Assembly (NCBI GenBank): GCA_001772335.1
Contig: METM01000033.1
Span: 1-51,724, forward strand
DNA from: a candidate division WOR-1 bacterium RIFCSPHIGHO2_01_FULL_53_15
GTDB lineage: Bacteria > Margulisbacteria > WOR-1 > O2-12-FULL-45-9 > XYB2-FULL-48-7
Reading direction: 5' to 3'
Length of the DNA stretch: 51,724 nt
In this document: positions 29,714 to 39,190 of the stretch, piece by piece
How the letters are laid out: each line of letters opens with the position of its first letter
Numbering within the stretch: the stretch's first letter is position 1
Notes under the pieces: model-generated
The model's input: only the letters and a program-made list of their open reading frames with translations
What the model was told of the DNA's origin: nothing
The model's database searches: none
Translations under genes and position numbers: made by a program

Positions 29714-30990
29714 GCCTCTAAATCGATCCTTTTCAACAGGTCTTCCAGCCGCGGGAGCATTGGTATTAAATACGGCTTGATATTGGCCATCGCCGGGTCG
29801 ATCTTGACCTGGTAGCCGGTGATGAGGAAGTTCTTGTCAGCCAACTTTTGCTGGAATTCGCCGAAGTCCTTCGCGATGAGGGAGCGCCCCTGATCGCCGT
29901 ATTCTTTCTCGTTGAAGACAAAGATCACATAGACCTTGTTGTCCTTGACGATCAGCGAAACAACCATCTTACCCATGTTCGTCGTCTGCATCGACATGAC
30001 GACCTGCGTGTTGCGCGGATCGATGCGCGCCTCCTTGCCTTCGCCGTCGCGCTTGATGACGATCTCAAAATCTTTCGTCGGCGTGGTCATCGTGTTGGGG
30101 ATCTGCTGATAGTGGTAGTTGACCGCGGAGCGGCCGCTCTGCGAGAGGATCGCCTGGGCCACCATGTTCTGCATGAGGCCGTCGAGCTTGCCCTGGAACT
30201 CCATGAGCGCCGAAGCAAGGGCCTGGGCCGCCGCGCTGTCTCCGGCCGGCGCTTTGTTCTGCAGTCCCTGCAGGAGAGCTTTGAGCGCCCGCATGTCATT
30301 AACCGCCTGGCCGCGGCTGAAAGCCGAGCTTTTGGTCGCGAATTTCGAAGTCATGTTCTCAAGCGTCGAATCAAAAGCGCCCAGCAAAGCGGTCAATTGC
30401 GAGATCAGGGCCGGATCAAGCAATCCTTTCCCCATCCCCAGAGCCGAAGTCAGATTGCCGAGGCCATTGTGCAGAGCCATCATCTGGGCGGCCTGGGCTG
30501 GGTTTTCGGAGAAAAACTGACCGAGGATCTTGACCGCTTGAGGGGAATCGAGCCCTTTCATTAATAATAAGACAGAGGCCTCCTGCATGGCCGAGGACTT
30601 ATCCGTCCCCTGCAGCATAGTGAAGATCTTGACCAGGTTGCCGCGCGAGACCTCAAGCCCGTTGCGCAGCATCAAAGATGCCAGCTTGGTGTTTAGGTCG
30701 TTTGGCTCGACCTGTAAAGAAAGTAAATGCGAACGAATATCTTCAACGGTAAGGGGACGCGCGACGGAGGGCGCCGACGGCGTTGGCGCGGCCGGACGGG
30801 CTTGCGTCGCCGGGGCGGCAGCTTCACTTGGTTTAACCGGCGCCGCCTGTTGCGGCACGCTGGTGCGGACTCCGCCTGGCGTTTGCGTCTCCTGCGCGCT
30901 GCTGACGGGGGTGCTGGTCGGTTTGCCTGTCGGCCAGATGATAGGTTGTCCTGGGTGGATCCCTCCACCCGATGTCTTCATTTCTCCCAT
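29710..30990 (-). CDS. FliK-like (hook-length control C-terminal domain) protein
   Basis: 426 residues. The first 80 are Pro/Ala/Thr-rich and disordered. Residues 80-300 are predicted helical with no family I recognise. Residues 305-405 (TKDFEIVIKRDGEGKEARIDP...MGKMVVSLIVKDNKVYVIFVFNEKEY...FGEFQQKLADKNFLITGYQVKI) have the beta-alpha pattern of the FliK C-terminal domain, which in flagella talks to FlhB. Its partner here is the FlhB-C-like gene, overlapping by 4 bp, as in the ylqG-ylqH pair of Bacillus. GATAAT stands 7 nt before ATG 30990; a second ATG three codons in has GGGAG too close before it. Start uncertain by three codons. Confidence 0.72.
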   Translation of the reverse strand: MGEMKTSGGGIHPGQPIIWPTGKPTSTPVSSAQETQTPGGVRTSVPQQAAPVKPSEAAAPATQARPAAPTPSAPSVARPLTVEDIRSHLLSLQVEPNDLNTKLASLMLRNGLEVSRGNLVKIFTMLQGTDKSSAMQEASVLLLMKGLDSPQAVKILGQFFSENPAQAAQMMALHNGLGNLTSALGMGKGLLDPALISQLTALLGAFDSTLENMTSKFATKSSAFSRGQAVNDMRALKALLQGLQNKAPAGDSAAAQALASALMEFQGKLDGLMQNMVAQAILSQSGRSAVNYHYQQIPNTMTTPTKDFEIVIKRDGEGKEARIDPRNTQVVMSMQTTNMGKMVVSLIVKDNKVYVIFVFNEKEYGDQGRSLIAKDFGEFQQKLADKNFLITGYQVKIDPAMANIKPYLIPMLPRLEDLLKRIDLEA

Positions 30991-31036
30991 ATATTAAATT
31001 ATCGTATCAAAACGGGAAAAACTTGCGTAAAATGCA

Positions 31037-31801
31037 CTACTTTTTCTCTGGCTTCGCTGGATTCTTTTCTGGCTTTACTGGAGTCGCACCTTCGGCTTTT
31101 GCCGGCCCAGCGGCTTTACCCGGGGCGGCTCCCGGAGCAGTTTTTTCTTTGACTTTTTCATCGGCCACCGCCTCAGCCGTGCCGACTTCAGAGGGGACTT
31201 CGCCCGGCGTCGGGACCGGCGCGGCAACCTCTTCCTCCTTGGTGGGCGGCGAACAGGTGGCGATCATTTCGGCGGCGGTTGTCAGGACTTTTACCTTGGC
31301 GAATTTCGGCAGGTCGGAAACATGGAAAGAATCGTTGATCGCGAGAGAAGCGACGTCGACGACGAATTTATCGGGAATGTTGCCCGGCAGACATTCGACC
31401 TCGACTTCGCGCAGGCCGTGGACGAGCACGCCGCCGCTTTCTTTGACGCCGACCGGCACCCCGGTCAATTCGACCGGCACTTTGGTCTTGATCGCCTCAT
31501 CCATGACGATATGGCGGAAATCAATGTGCAGTATTTCGTCGGTCAAGGCGTCGCGCTGGACCTCGTGGGTCAGGACCTGGAACTCTTGCCCCTTGCCTTC
31601 CAATTTCAAGAAGACAATCGCGTTCATGCCCGATTCGGAGCCGAGTATCTTCTTCACGAAGAGCTTGCGGTCAACCGCCAGAGACAGCGGCTTCAGTTTT
31701 TTGCCGTAGACCACAGCCGGTATCAGCCCCTGCTTTCTCATGGCTTTCAGGCGCTTGCCGGCTTCTTCACGTTGTTTGGCTTCTAATTCGATCTTTTCCA
31801 T
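31037..31801 (-). CDS. rplY: 50S ribosomal protein L25 (CTC type)
   Basis: 254 residues. L25/CTC binds 5S rRNA and is linked to stress in bacteria with the long form. Residues 1-90 give the L25 fold (GKRLKAMRKQGLIPAVVYGKKLKPLSLAVD), and 95-180 the CTC beta domain (VPVELTGVPVGVKESGGVLVHGLREVEVECLPGNIPD). From about 185 on there is a tail rich in Pro, Ala, Lys and Glu that is longer than usual and probably disordered. It lies 24 nt after mrdA on the same strand and has no Shine-Dalgarno, so it may be read from the mre operon. Confidence 0.95.
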   Translation of the reverse strand: MEKIELEAKQREEAGKRLKAMRKQGLIPAVVYGKKLKPLSLAVDRKLFVKKILGSESGMNAIVFLKLEGKGQEFQVLTHEVQRDALTDEILHIDFRHIVMDEAIKTKVPVELTGVPVGVKESGGVLVHGLREVEVECLPGNIPDKFVVDVASLAINDSFHVSDLPKFAKVKVLTTAAEMIATCSPPTKEEEVAAPVPTPGEVPSEVGTAEAVADEKVKEKTAPGAAPGKAAGPAKAEGATPVKPEKNPAKPEKK

Positions 31802-31825
31802 GACTATATTATTTTAACAAAATTA

Positions 31826-33562
31826 TTATTGGCTGTCAAACGCCTCGGCGGTCAGTCGGTTGTCCCGGTACCAGGTCAGGATATCACGCGCGACATAGGC
31901 CGAGGCACGGTCGCCATGCTCGCCGTGGGCGACAAAGGAAGCGATCACGATCTGCGGGTCGTCGGCCGGCGCATAGCACAGAAACCAGGCGTGGGGCAGG
32001 CCGGGATTTTCCGCCGTGCCGGTCTTGCCGGCCGCGGGGATCCCCACGACTCTCGCCGCGATGCCGGTCGCCCTCGCTACAACCTCTTTTAAGGCGTCGC
32101 GAATGGTCGTCAGGATATCATGGCTAACGGGCGCCGGCGCGACTTCCGCCTGCTCGCCGCGATAGAGTTCTTCGCCGTCGCGCGATCTTATTTCCCGTAC
32201 GACAAATGGCTTCATCCTTTTGCCGGTGGCGATCGTGCCGTAAACGGCGGCCATCTGGAGCGGCGTTACCTGGACGAAGCCCTGGCCTATGCCGTAATTA
32301 ATGGAATCGCCCTCATACCAGATCTCGCGCCGGACATTTTTTTTCCATGCCGATGTCGGCACTAGCCCTTTTTTTTCCTGCGGCAGGTCAAGGCCCGTTC
32401 GCCCGCCCAGCCCGTAACCTCCGGCGTATTGAGCCAGACGGTCCGGACCTAGACGCCGTCCCATCTCATAGAAGACCACGTCGCATGATTGCGTCAGGCC
32501 TTCCGCCAGCGTCAGCCGGCCGTGCCCGCCTTCTTTCCAGCAGGCGGCATAACGATTATTGATCTTATAGTAGCCGGGACAATTGAAAACTTCGTCAGGT
32601 TTGGCAAGTCCCTCGGCTAAAACCGCGCTCAATGTCACCGCTTTAAAGATCGAACCCGGCGGATAGATCGCCAGCGCCCGGTTCATGAAAGGATGCTTCC
32701 TCTGGTTAAGCGATACCCATTTTGACCGGTCGAGAGGATCGATAAAAAGATTGGGATCAAAATTCGGATGGCTGACCATAGCCAGGAGCTCGCCGGTCCT
32801 TGGGTCGAGAATGACGACCGCCCCTTCCTTGCCGCCCAGCGCTTTTTCCGCCGCCAACTGCAAGTCAAGATCAACGGTCAACTTGACGTCGGCGCCTGGC
32901 AGCGGCTCGGTCGACTTGAGCAGGCGCGTCGGCGTGCCGAAAGCGTCGACCTCTATCTTCTTGCCGCCGTCGACGCCGCGGATCAGCCGGTCATATATTT
33001 TTTCCACGCCGTCCTTGCCGAGGCTGTCCCCCAGGCGATAGCCTTCACTTTTAAGGCGCGCCAGCTCAGCCGCCTCGATCTCGCCGACATAACCGAGCAG
33101 ATGCGCGGCCACGCCACCAAACGGATAATAGCGGACCGGGATGACGCTGACGACCACGCCTTCCAGCTCGCTTTTTTGCTCCTCGATCCTGACGGCGGCG
33201 GCCGGCGGAATATTATTCCTGACAATGATCGGCCGCCCGGGCGAGACCTTGACCTCGATCTTCTCCCCTAATAGTTCGCCTAACTTTTTCAGTATCCTGT
33301 CCCGCTTGGCCGTGTCGGCCGAGGTCAGAAGCTCCGGCAGGACCTGGACGGAAAAGATCGGACGGTTGCCGACCATGACCTTCCCGTTGCGGTCGTAGAT
33401 CACGCCGCGCGGCGCCGGCGCATAGACGGTTTTGGCCGCGTTCTCGTCGGACAGCTTTTTGTATTTGCCGCTTTCTGCGAGCTGCAGTTGAAGCAGGCGC
33501 AGCAAAAGGATCAAAAAAGCCGCGCCGATGACGGCCGCGAGGACATTATTCTTGCTATTCAC
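31826..33562 (-). CDS. mrdA: Penicillin-binding protein 2 (elongasome transpeptidase)
   Basis: 578 residues. Class B PBP that cross-links peptidoglycan during side-wall growth with MreBCD and RodA. A single N-terminal membrane helix (residues 8-27) is followed by the pedestal domain (RGVIYDRNGKVM) and the transpeptidase with SxxK at S304-K307 (PPGSIFK), SxD at 359-361 and KTG at 513-515 (AAGKTGTAE). All catalytic motifs are present. It overlaps mreD by 8 bp and is followed by rplY. No rodA gene is seen in the window. The length is a little short of the E. coli enzyme but normal for this clade. Confidence 0.96.
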   Translation of the reverse strand: MNSKNNVLAAVIGAAFLILLLRLLQLQLAESGKYKKLSDENAAKTVYAPAPRGVIYDRNGKVMVGNRPIFSVQVLPELLTSADTAKRDRILKKLGELLGEKIEVKVSPGRPIIVRNNIPPAAAVRIEEQKSELEGVVVSVIPVRYYPFGGVAAHLLGYVGEIEAAELARLKSEGYRLGDSLGKDGVEKIYDRLIRGVDGGKKIEVDAFGTPTRLLKSTEPLPGADVKLTVDLDLQLAAEKALGGKEGAVVILDPRTGELLAMVSHPNFDPNLFIDPLDRSKWVSLNQRKHPFMNRALAIYPPGSIFKAVTLSAVLAEGLAKPDEVFNCPGYYKINNRYAACWKEGGHGRLTLAEGLTQSCDVVFYEMGRRLGPDRLAQYAGGYGLGGRTGLDLPQEKKGLVPTSAWKKNVRREIWYEGDSINYGIGQGFVQVTPLQMAAVYGTIATGKRMKPFVVREIRSRDGEELYRGEQAEVAPAPVSHDILTTIRDALKEVVARATGIAARVVGIPAAGKTGTAENPGLPHAWFLCYAPADDPQIVIASFVAHGEHGDRASAYVARDILTWYRDNRLTAEAFDSQ

Positions 33563-34028
33563 GATTTATCTCGCTGACCAGCGGGAAGATGAGCGGGACG
33601 AGCATCAGGTTGTAGATCGTCGCGATGAACATTTTAAAAATAAAATAGCCCGGGCTTAATTGTTTCGCCAGAAAAAAATAATAAACCGCCCCTTCGATCA
33701 AGAGATAGGCCGGCGTAAAGACCGCCACCAGGCCGGCGGTCAGAGCGTATTCATCCCCGACATAGCCGTCTTTGACGCCGGCCACGATATTGTTGATAAC
33801 CACCTTGATGATCGTGTTGAGGTAGAGCCCGAATGATAAGCAGTCCTGGACAAAAGCGAGCGAGGCGGAGAAAAGGTTGGCCGGCGTTTTTTGGGAGACG
33901 ACGGCAAAAGCGATGACCGAAACAAGGACAAGGTCGGGTATCACGCCAAAAAAATTCAGGCGGGCAAAAACCGTCGTTTGAAGGCCGATGACCGACAGGC
34001 CAAAGACCGCGATCTTAACGATTCGCAT
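33555..34028 (-). CDS. mreD: Rod shape-determining protein MreD
   Basis: 157 residues, almost entirely hydrophobic with about five membrane helices, as in MreD. Motifs include FFGVIPDLVLVSVIAFAV and QDCLSFGLYLNTIIKVVINNIVAG. Family members bridge MreC and the wall-synthesis enzymes in the inner membrane. The start ATG shares one base with the mreC stop (TGATG) and the 3' end overlaps mrdA. Function is assigned mainly by position and topology. Confidence 0.9.
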   Translation of the reverse strand: MRIVKIAVFGLSVIGLQTTVFARLNFFGVIPDLVLVSVIAFAVVSQKTPANLFSASLAFVQDCLSFGLYLNTIIKVVINNIVAGVKDGYVGDEYALTAGLVAVFTPAYLLIEGAVYYFFLAKQLSPGYFIFKMFIATIYNLMLVPLIFPLVSEINRE

Positions 34029-34840
34029 CAGAGGACGATCATGACCTCTTCAAGCTTCGAGAGATCGGCCGAGGGTTTGAGCTCCACTTCGTAGAAAAGA
34101 TCGGTCTCGTTCTTGACGGCCTTGATGACGACGCCGACCGGCAGGCCGGGCGGAAAGAGGTCCGAAACGTTCGAGGTAACGATAATGTCACCGACGGCAA
34201 CTTCGCCGTTAGCGCTCATGTATTTCAGCCGCAGGCGGTCGGGCGCCCGTCCCTCGGCGATGCCAAAGTCGCGGCTGCGCTGGTCGGCCGCCGCGACCGA
34301 ACTGAGCGGATCAGTCAATAACATGACTTTAGAGCTAAACCGTGAGACTTCGACAATTTTGCCGACCAGCCCCGCGGCGACGATGACCGGCCTGTCGACG
34401 GCGACGCCGGAGCCGGTCCCGCGGTTGATCACAAGCAGGGCTTGCGCAGGGGACGCGCCGCGGCCGATCACCTGAGCGGGCAGGAGTTTCATCTTATAGC
34501 GGCCCCGGTTCTGGAAGCCGAGCAGTTCGCGCAGACGGTCGTTCTCGATCTTTAATTCGGAGAAGCGCACAAGCTCCGGCTGGGCAGAGTTTAGCTTTTC
34601 TTTCAATTCGCTGTTCTCTCTGGCCAGGTTACCGAGGTTGATCACAGTTTGCGGAAACGTAACAGCGCCGCGATAGACAACAGCAATTGACCACTGCAGG
34701 GGATAAATCGCGGCGGCAACAGTTGAGCGGACAAAGCCCATTTGAGGCGGGACGACAAAAGCGGCGATCAGAGCCAGAGTGATGACGACCGCGGGAAAAG
34801 TGTATGATCTCTTCTGGCGAAATGCGGGCTGTTTCGTCAC
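34028..34840 (-). CDS. mreC: Rod shape-determining protein MreC
   Basis: 270 residues. Short cytoplasmic N-terminus, one membrane helix (residues 13-32), a coiled coil at 60-105 ([38 protein letters not shown]), then two periplasmic beta domains with [25 protein letters not shown] and [18 protein letters not shown], which are MreC signatures. It scaffolds the elongasome. It overlaps mreB by 4 bp and mreD by 1. Confidence 0.96.
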   Translation of the reverse strand: MTKQPAFRQKRSYTFPAVVITLALIAAFVVPPQMGFVRSTVAAAIYPLQWSIAVVYRGAVTFPQTVINLGNLARENSELKEKLNSAQPELVRFSELKIENDRLRELLGFQNRGRYKMKLLPAQVIGRGASPAQALLVINRGTGSGVAVDRPVIVAAGLVGKIVEVSRFSSKVMLLTDPLSSVAAADQRSRDFGIAEGRAPDRLRLKYMSANGEVAVGDIIVTSNVSDLFPPGLPVGVVIKAVKNETDLFYEVELKPSADLSKLEEVMIVL

Positions 34841-35883
34841 AGATTGCTTTTGGGCATGATCAGGACTTTCTTTAACGTATCGATCTCTTCGAGGATCTTG
34901 CCGGTGCCGTAAGCCACGCAGGAGATCGGGTCGTCAACGACATAGACCGACATGTCGGTTTCCTGCCCGATGTATTTATCGAGGCCGCGCAGGAGCGAGC
35001 CGCCGCCCGCCATGACGATGCCGCGGTCCATGATGTCGGCCGCCAACTCCGGCGGCGTTTTCTCGAGCGTCATCCTGACCGCGTCGACCACGGTCGCCAC
35101 CGGCTCGGCCAGCGCGTCACGGACTTCGGATGAGGTCAGCGTCAGGGTCTTGGGCAGGCCGGTCACGAGATCGCGGCCGCGCACTTCGATCGTCTTTTCT
35201 TCGGGCAGAGGGTAAGCCGAGCCGATATCGATCTTGATCTGTTCGGCCGAGCGCTCGCCGATCAGGAGGTTATAATTCTTGCGGCAGTGCGCGACGATCG
35301 CTTCATCCATCTCGTCGCCGGCCACGCGGATAGATTTGGAGACCACGATGCCGCCCAGCGCCAGCACCGCGACTTCAGTGGTGCCGCCGCCGATGTCAAC
35401 GATCATGCTCCCCTGCGCTTCCGAGACCGGCAGGTTGGCGCCGATCGCCGCCGCCATCGGCTCTTCGACGAGATACGCCTCGCGCGCGCCCGCGTGCATG
35501 GCCGCGTCGAGCACCGCCCGCTTTTCCACCCCGGTGATGCCGGACGGGACGCCGACGACAATGCGCGGGCGGACGAAAGCCGAGCGGTTGTGGCTCTTGG
35601 TGATGAAATGGCGGAGCATCATTTCGGTGATCTCAAAGTCGGCGATGACGCCGTCGCGCATCGGGCGGACGGCGACGATATTGGCCGGCGTGCGGCCCAG
35701 CATCCCCTTGGCCTCGTTGCCGAAAGCCAGGGCGCGGTTGTTGTCCTTATTGATGGCGACGACCGAAGGTTCGCAGAGAATGATTCCTTCGCCGCGGGCA
35801 AAGACAAGGGTCGTGGCCGTGCCGAGATCGATTCCGAGGTCGCGAGAGAATTTACCGAAAACATAATCATAGAGTGACATCAT
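34837..35883 (-). CDS. mreB: Actin-like cytoskeletal protein MreB
   Basis: 348 residues. Phosphate 1 motif [10 protein letters not shown] near residue 17, phosphate 2 [12 protein letters not shown] near 165, and adenosine motif [10 protein letters not shown] near 295, all normal. Filament-forming ATPase directing side-wall growth. AGGAGG precedes two successive ATGs (35883 and 35880); the second has the better spacing (about 6 nt), so the true chain may begin [16 protein letters not shown]. First of the mreB-mreC-mreD-mrdA cluster. Confidence 0.98.
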   Translation of the reverse strand: MMSLYDYVFGKFSRDLGIDLGTATTLVFARGEGIILCEPSVVAINKDNNRALAFGNEAKGMLGRTPANIVAVRPMRDGVIADFEITEMMLRHFITKSHNRSAFVRPRIVVGVPSGITGVEKRAVLDAAMHAGAREAYLVEEPMAAAIGANLPVSEAQGSMIVDIGGGTTEVAVLALGGIVVSKSIRVAGDEMDEAIVAHCRKNYNLLIGERSAEQIKIDIGSAYPLPEEKTIEVRGRDLVTGLPKTLTLTSSEVRDALAEPVATVVDAVRMTLEKTPPELAADIMDRGIVMAGGGSLLRGLDKYIGQETDMSVYVVDDPISCVAYGTGKILEEIDTLKKVLIMPKSNL

Positions 35884-35897
35884 TTGCCTCCTAAATA

Positions 35898-36476
35898 TTA
35901 CTCAAAAACAACCTGTGATTCATAACCTTTTTCATTCAACGTCTCCTGCCTGGCTGCCGCCATTGCTTTTGTCTTGTAAGCTCCGGCCTGGACCCTGTAA
36001 CCGCCGCTGACTTTTCTGACAAACACATCAATACCGGCGGTTTTCAGCCTGCCGGCGAGCTCATCAGCCAGCGCCTTGTCGTCGAACAAACCGACCTGCA
36101 ATTTATAATAACGCTGCCGCTTGCTGCCGGCCGGTCTCGGCGTTTGCGGAGCAAAATTATCGAGCTTTTCATTCCGGACGGCCTTTGGCGCATTTTTGGT
36201 CTCTCCAGCAGTCAACTCGGCCATTAACTTATCCTGCAGCTTTTGCAGGGCTGGCGGCGGCTCCGGTATTTCCGCGGTGATCTTCGGCTCGGGGAATTTC
36301 TTGGTCGGAATCAGTATCTTTTTCCCAAGCTGGAAACTGATCCAGAAACTGGCGACCACCACGCCGACCAGGACAAAGAAAACGAGAATATTCTTGAGCA
36401 GGGCCAGGAACCGGTTTTCCCTGGGAATCTCGATCCGCGGCTCGGGCGGGATATTACTCGGAAATTCCTCAGCCAT
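35898..36476 (-). CDS. SPOR-domain membrane protein
   Basis: 192 residues. Pro-rich cytoplasmic N-terminus, one membrane helix at residues 26-50 ([23 protein letters not shown]), a periplasmic linker, and a C-terminal SPOR domain at 118-192 ([52 protein letters not shown]). SPOR domains bind denuded glycan strands at sites of septal wall remodelling. It lies 15 nt upstream of mreB. It has its own promoter inside the end of folC, with only 9 nt from -10 to the ATG. Confidence 0.88.
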   Translation of the reverse strand: MAEEFPSNIPPEPRIEIPRENRFLALLKNILVFFVLVGVVVASFWISFQLGKKILIPTKKFPEPKITAEIPEPPPALQKLQDKLMAELTAGETKNAPKAVRNEKLDNFAPQTPRPAGSKRQRYYKLQVGLFDDKALADELAGRLKTAGIDVFVRKVSGGYRVQAGAYKTKAMAAARQETLNEKGYESQVVFE

Positions 36477-36485
36477 TAGAGATCA

Positions 36486-36514
36486 ATTTTACTACGCGGC
36501 GAGGTTCGCGTCAA
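36486..36514 (-). promoter_or_regulatory. Promoter of the SPOR gene and mre genes
   Basis: TTGACG (36509-36514), a 17-base spacer and TAAAAT (36486-36491) on the minus strand, overlapping the folC stop. The ATG follows after 9 nt with no Shine-Dalgarno. Confidence 0.65.
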
Positions 36515-37646
36515 GGCATTTCAGGGCGTCCGCGGCCAAAAAAAGCGAGCCGCAGATCACACGATCAGAAGCGGCTGACGCCTCAAGCGCCTGGCTGAGA
36601 CCGATCGGCTTTACGCCCGCGACAAGATCCGAGGCCGCGTTGTTCGAAGATCGGGTGATGATAATTTTATCCGCCGACCGCTCGAATTCTCTGATCATAG
36701 CGCGGGCGTCCTTGTCTTTTTGCGTGCCGACGATAAAAGTGAATTTCTTCCCCGGAAATCGGGACCCTAGAGCGCCTGTTAGAACGCGGGCGCCGGCCGG
36801 GTTGTGGGCGCCGTCGATGATCGTCAATGGTTTCTTTTTTATCACCTGGAAGCGCCCCGGCCAACGGACCCTTTTCAGCCCGTCCAGAACCGCTCTTTGC
36901 CCAACGGAAATCCCGGCCAGTTTGACGGCAGCAACGGCGCAGGCGGCGTTCGTTTTCTGGTGTTCGCCAAGCAAACCGCTTTTGAGCCCTTCGCCCTCGC
37001 TTTTGACCTGGATCAGAAGACTGCCTTTCTTCTCTGCCTGATATTTGATAACCTTCAGCGCCTCGGATTTATCTTCGGCGGTGATGACCGGGACATCGGG
37101 CTTGATGATCGCCGCTTTCTCCGCCGCGATCTTCGCCGGCGTCCGGCCGAGTATCGCCGTGTGTTCAAGATCGATATTGGTGATGACGGACGCCAGCGGC
37201 GTGATAACGTTGGTCGCGTCGAGCCGCCCCCCGAGTCCGACCTCAACGACGGCATAGTCAACTTTCTTCTTGGCAAAGTACCAGAAGGCCAGCGCCGTCA
37301 GGGCTTCAAAGACGGTTGGTCGCCCAAATGATCCCGGTTCCTTCCTGCTGATCCGTTTAATCCTTGCTAATCCCTCAGCGAATTCTTTGTCAGAAATATC
37401 TTTGCCGTTAATTTTGATCCTCTCGTTGTATTGGAACAGGTGCGGCGACGTATAAAGGCCGACTTTGTAGCCGGCTTCTTTGAGGATCGAGGCGATCATG
37501 GCGCAGGTCGAGCCCTTGCCGTTCGTGCCGGCCACGTGGATCGATTTGAATTTTAGGTGGGGATTATCTAAATGTTCGAGCAGTAATTTGATCCGGTCAA
37601 GACCAAGATTGATGCCGAATTTTTCGAGGAACTGGAGGTGTTTCAC
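36492..37646 (-). CDS. folC: Folylpolyglutamate/dihydrofolate synthase
   Basis: 384 residues, ATP-dependent Mur-ligase-like enzyme adding glutamate to folates. P-loop GTNGKGST at 40-47, TSPHLFQYNERIKING, then VEVGLGGRLDATNV, IDLEHTAILG and DGAHNPAGA near 265, all FolC signatures. A little shorter than the common 430 residues. It overlaps the upstream M50 gene by 4 bp. Confidence 0.95.
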   Translation of the reverse strand: MKHLQFLEKFGINLGLDRIKLLLEHLDNPHLKFKSIHVAGTNGKGSTCAMIASILKEAGYKVGLYTSPHLFQYNERIKINGKDISDKEFAEGLARIKRISRKEPGSFGRPTVFEALTALAFWYFAKKKVDYAVVEVGLGGRLDATNVITPLASVITNIDLEHTAILGRTPAKIAAEKAAIIKPDVPVITAEDKSEALKVIKYQAEKKGSLLIQVKSEGEGLKSGLLGEHQKTNAACAVAAVKLAGISVGQRAVLDGLKRVRWPGRFQVIKKKPLTIIDGAHNPAGARVLTGALGSRFPGKKFTFIVGTQKDKDARAMIREFERSADKIIITRSSNNAASDLVAGVKPIGLSQALEASAASDRVICGSLFLAADALKCLDANLAA

Positions 37647-38227
37647 ACCAGCAGCCGGTACAAAAACTCGATCACCGCCATCAGAACCGGCGAGCCGAAC
37701 ATGATGATGGCGATCAGGATGAGAAAACCATATTGCTGGAGGCGATAAAAACCTTCCAGCTGATGGGCCGGCAGGAAATATTCTAGGATATGCGAGCCGT
37801 CGAGCGGCGGGATGGGGATCAGATTAAAGACGCCCAAAGCCAGACTGATCCAGATCGCGTAACTCATGGCTTGAGCCAAAAGCCCGGAATAATCAAGCGG
37901 CAATGTCCTGTAAAAGACGGCAATAATCCAGGCGAGAATAAAATTTGAAACCGGCCCCGCCAGGCTAACGAGCAGTGACCCCTGCCGCGGATTGCGGAAA
38001 TTATAAGGATTGATCGGCACCGGCTTGGCCCAGCCGAAGCGGACGAGGATCAGCATCAGCAGGCCGATCGGGTCAATGTGGGCAATTGGGTTGAGCGTTA
38101 GCCGTCCAGCCAACCGCGGCGTCGGGTCCCCCAGCCGGTCCGCCACCAGCGCGTGCGAAAATTCATGCACCGTGATCACGACCAGCAATATCGGCAAACT
38201 AATTACTAAAAATGAAACATCAAACAT
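37643..38227 (-). CDS. Site-2-protease-like metalloprotease (M50 family)
   Basis: 194 residues. Catalytic HEFSH (H21, E22, H25) lies in the first membrane helix, followed by GRLTLNPIAHIDPIG and, near residue 135, NLIPIPPLDGS, the NPxPxxDG-type metal motif. About five membrane helices and no PDZ domain, so it belongs to the short YwhC-like group of membrane-embedded proteases of unknown substrate. GGAG and AAGG lie before the ATG. It overlaps folC by 4 bp. Confidence 0.93.
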   Translation of the reverse strand: MFDVSFLVISLPILLVVITVHEFSHALVADRLGDPTPRLAGRLTLNPIAHIDPIGLLMLILVRFGWAKPVPINPYNFRNPRQGSLLVSLAGPVSNFILAWIIAVFYRTLPLDYSGLLAQAMSYAIWISLALGVFNLIPIPPLDGSHILEYFLPAHQLEGFYRLQQYGFLILIAIIMFGSPVLMAVIEFLYRLLV

Positions 38228-38269
38228 TACCTTCTCCTCTCATGCCTTCTCATGCCTTTTATTGCCTTC
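38228..38269. repeat. Short tandem repeats between xerD and the M50 gene
   Basis: The interval and the adjoining bases hold four imperfect copies of an ATGCCTTCTC / ATGCCTTTTATTGCC unit. It is the intergenic counterpart of the in-frame micro-repeats seen in nearby genes. Confidence 0.6.
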
Positions 38270-39145
38270 TTATGCCCTCGGATGTGCCTTTAAATACATC
38301 TTCTTCAATCTCTCCCTCGACACCGAAGTATAGATCTGCGTCGTCGCGATATCCGAGTGTCCCAGCATCTCCTGGACCGATCTTAAATCAGCGCCCTTCT
38401 CCAAAAGGTGCGTCGCGAACGAATGGCGCAGTGTGTGAGGCGAGGTCTTTTCTTTAATCCCCGCCTTCTTCACATATCTCTTGATTATATGCCAAAGCCC
38501 CTGTCTTGTAAGCCGCTCGCCATTTTTATCGATAAATAACGCCTCTTTATCTTTTTGCGGGAATTCCGCCCTCGCCTTGCCCAGATATCTCTTGATCGCG
38601 GCCAGAGCCGTTTTCCCGACCGGCACCACCCTCTCCTTCGACCCTTTGCCGAAACAGCGCACGAATGAAACATCAAAATTAATATCGGAAACATTCAAAC
38701 CGACGATCTCCGATGCGCGCATACCCGTCGCGTAGAGAAGCTCAAGCAATGCGGCGTCCCTGATCATAAGATGATCTTCGCCTCGCGTCGAATTAAGCAG
38801 GCGCACCGTCTCGGTCATGTTGAGCGACTTGGGCAGGCGTTTCGCCTTCTTCGGCAGTTTAAAATCGGCGGTCGGGTTTTCCCTAACCTGCCCCTCGCCG
38901 ATCATATATTTGTAGAACGACTTGAGGCAGGCGATCTTTCTCTCGATCGAGGCGGCGGAAAAGCCCTCATTGTTCAAATGGTCGATGTAATTCTTTACGA
39001 CGTCGCGGTCGATCTGGGCCAAGGCTTTCCCCCTAGCATATTTGGAGAACTGGCCGAGATCGCGCTCGTATGAGCCGGTGGTGTTCTCGGAATATCCTCT
39101 CTCAACCTTCAAGTAAGCGATAAAATCTTTTATCTCTTCTTTCAT
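38270..39145 (-). CDS. xerD: Tyrosine recombinase XerC/XerD
   Basis: 291 residues. N-terminal SAM-like core-binding domain (1-90), then the catalytic domain with R143 (GMRASEI), K167 (GKGSKER), HTLRH at 237-241, H263 (LGHS) and nucleophile Y272 (TQIYTSV). All catalytic residues are present. Resolves chromosome dimers at dif with a partner Xer. It sits in a housekeeping operon and not beside mobile genes, so it is more likely the chromosomal enzyme than a phage integrase. XerC versus XerD cannot be separated by eye. Confidence 0.93.
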   Translation of the reverse strand: MKEEIKDFIAYLKVERGYSENTTGSYERDLGQFSKYARGKALAQIDRDVVKNYIDHLNNEGFSAASIERKIACLKSFYKYMIGEGQVRENPTADFKLPKKAKRLPKSLNMTETVRLLNSTRGEDHLMIRDAALLELLYATGMRASEIVGLNVSDINFDVSFVRCFGKGSKERVVPVGKTALAAIKRYLGKARAEFPQKDKEALFIDKNGERLTRQGLWHIIKRYVKKAGIKEKTSPHTLRHSFATHLLEKGADLRSVQEMLGHSDIATTQIYTSVSRERLKKMYLKAHPRA

Positions 39146-39150
39146 ATCAT

Positions 39151-39190
39151 AATTTGGAAACCGCGAAGTTCATTCGCTGGTTTCCAAATT
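39151..39190. repeat. Perfect 40-bp hairpin between nudF and xerD
   Basis: Arms AATTTGGAAACC/GGTTTCCAAATT (12 bp) are extended by GCGAA/TTCGC (5 bp, one unpaired base) around a GTTCA loop. No T tract follows, so it is not a standard terminator. It fills nearly the whole gap between nudF and xerD and its last bases abut the nudF stop. Confidence 0.8.

Noticed and set aside
29848..30564. 238-codon plus-strand frame
   Set aside because: Antisense of the FliK-like gene; His/Arg-rich composition typical of shadow frames.
38270..39145. Phage integrase serving the tRNA-Ser islet
   Set aside because: The recombinase is 24 kb away in a housekeeping operon and looks like XerC/D.
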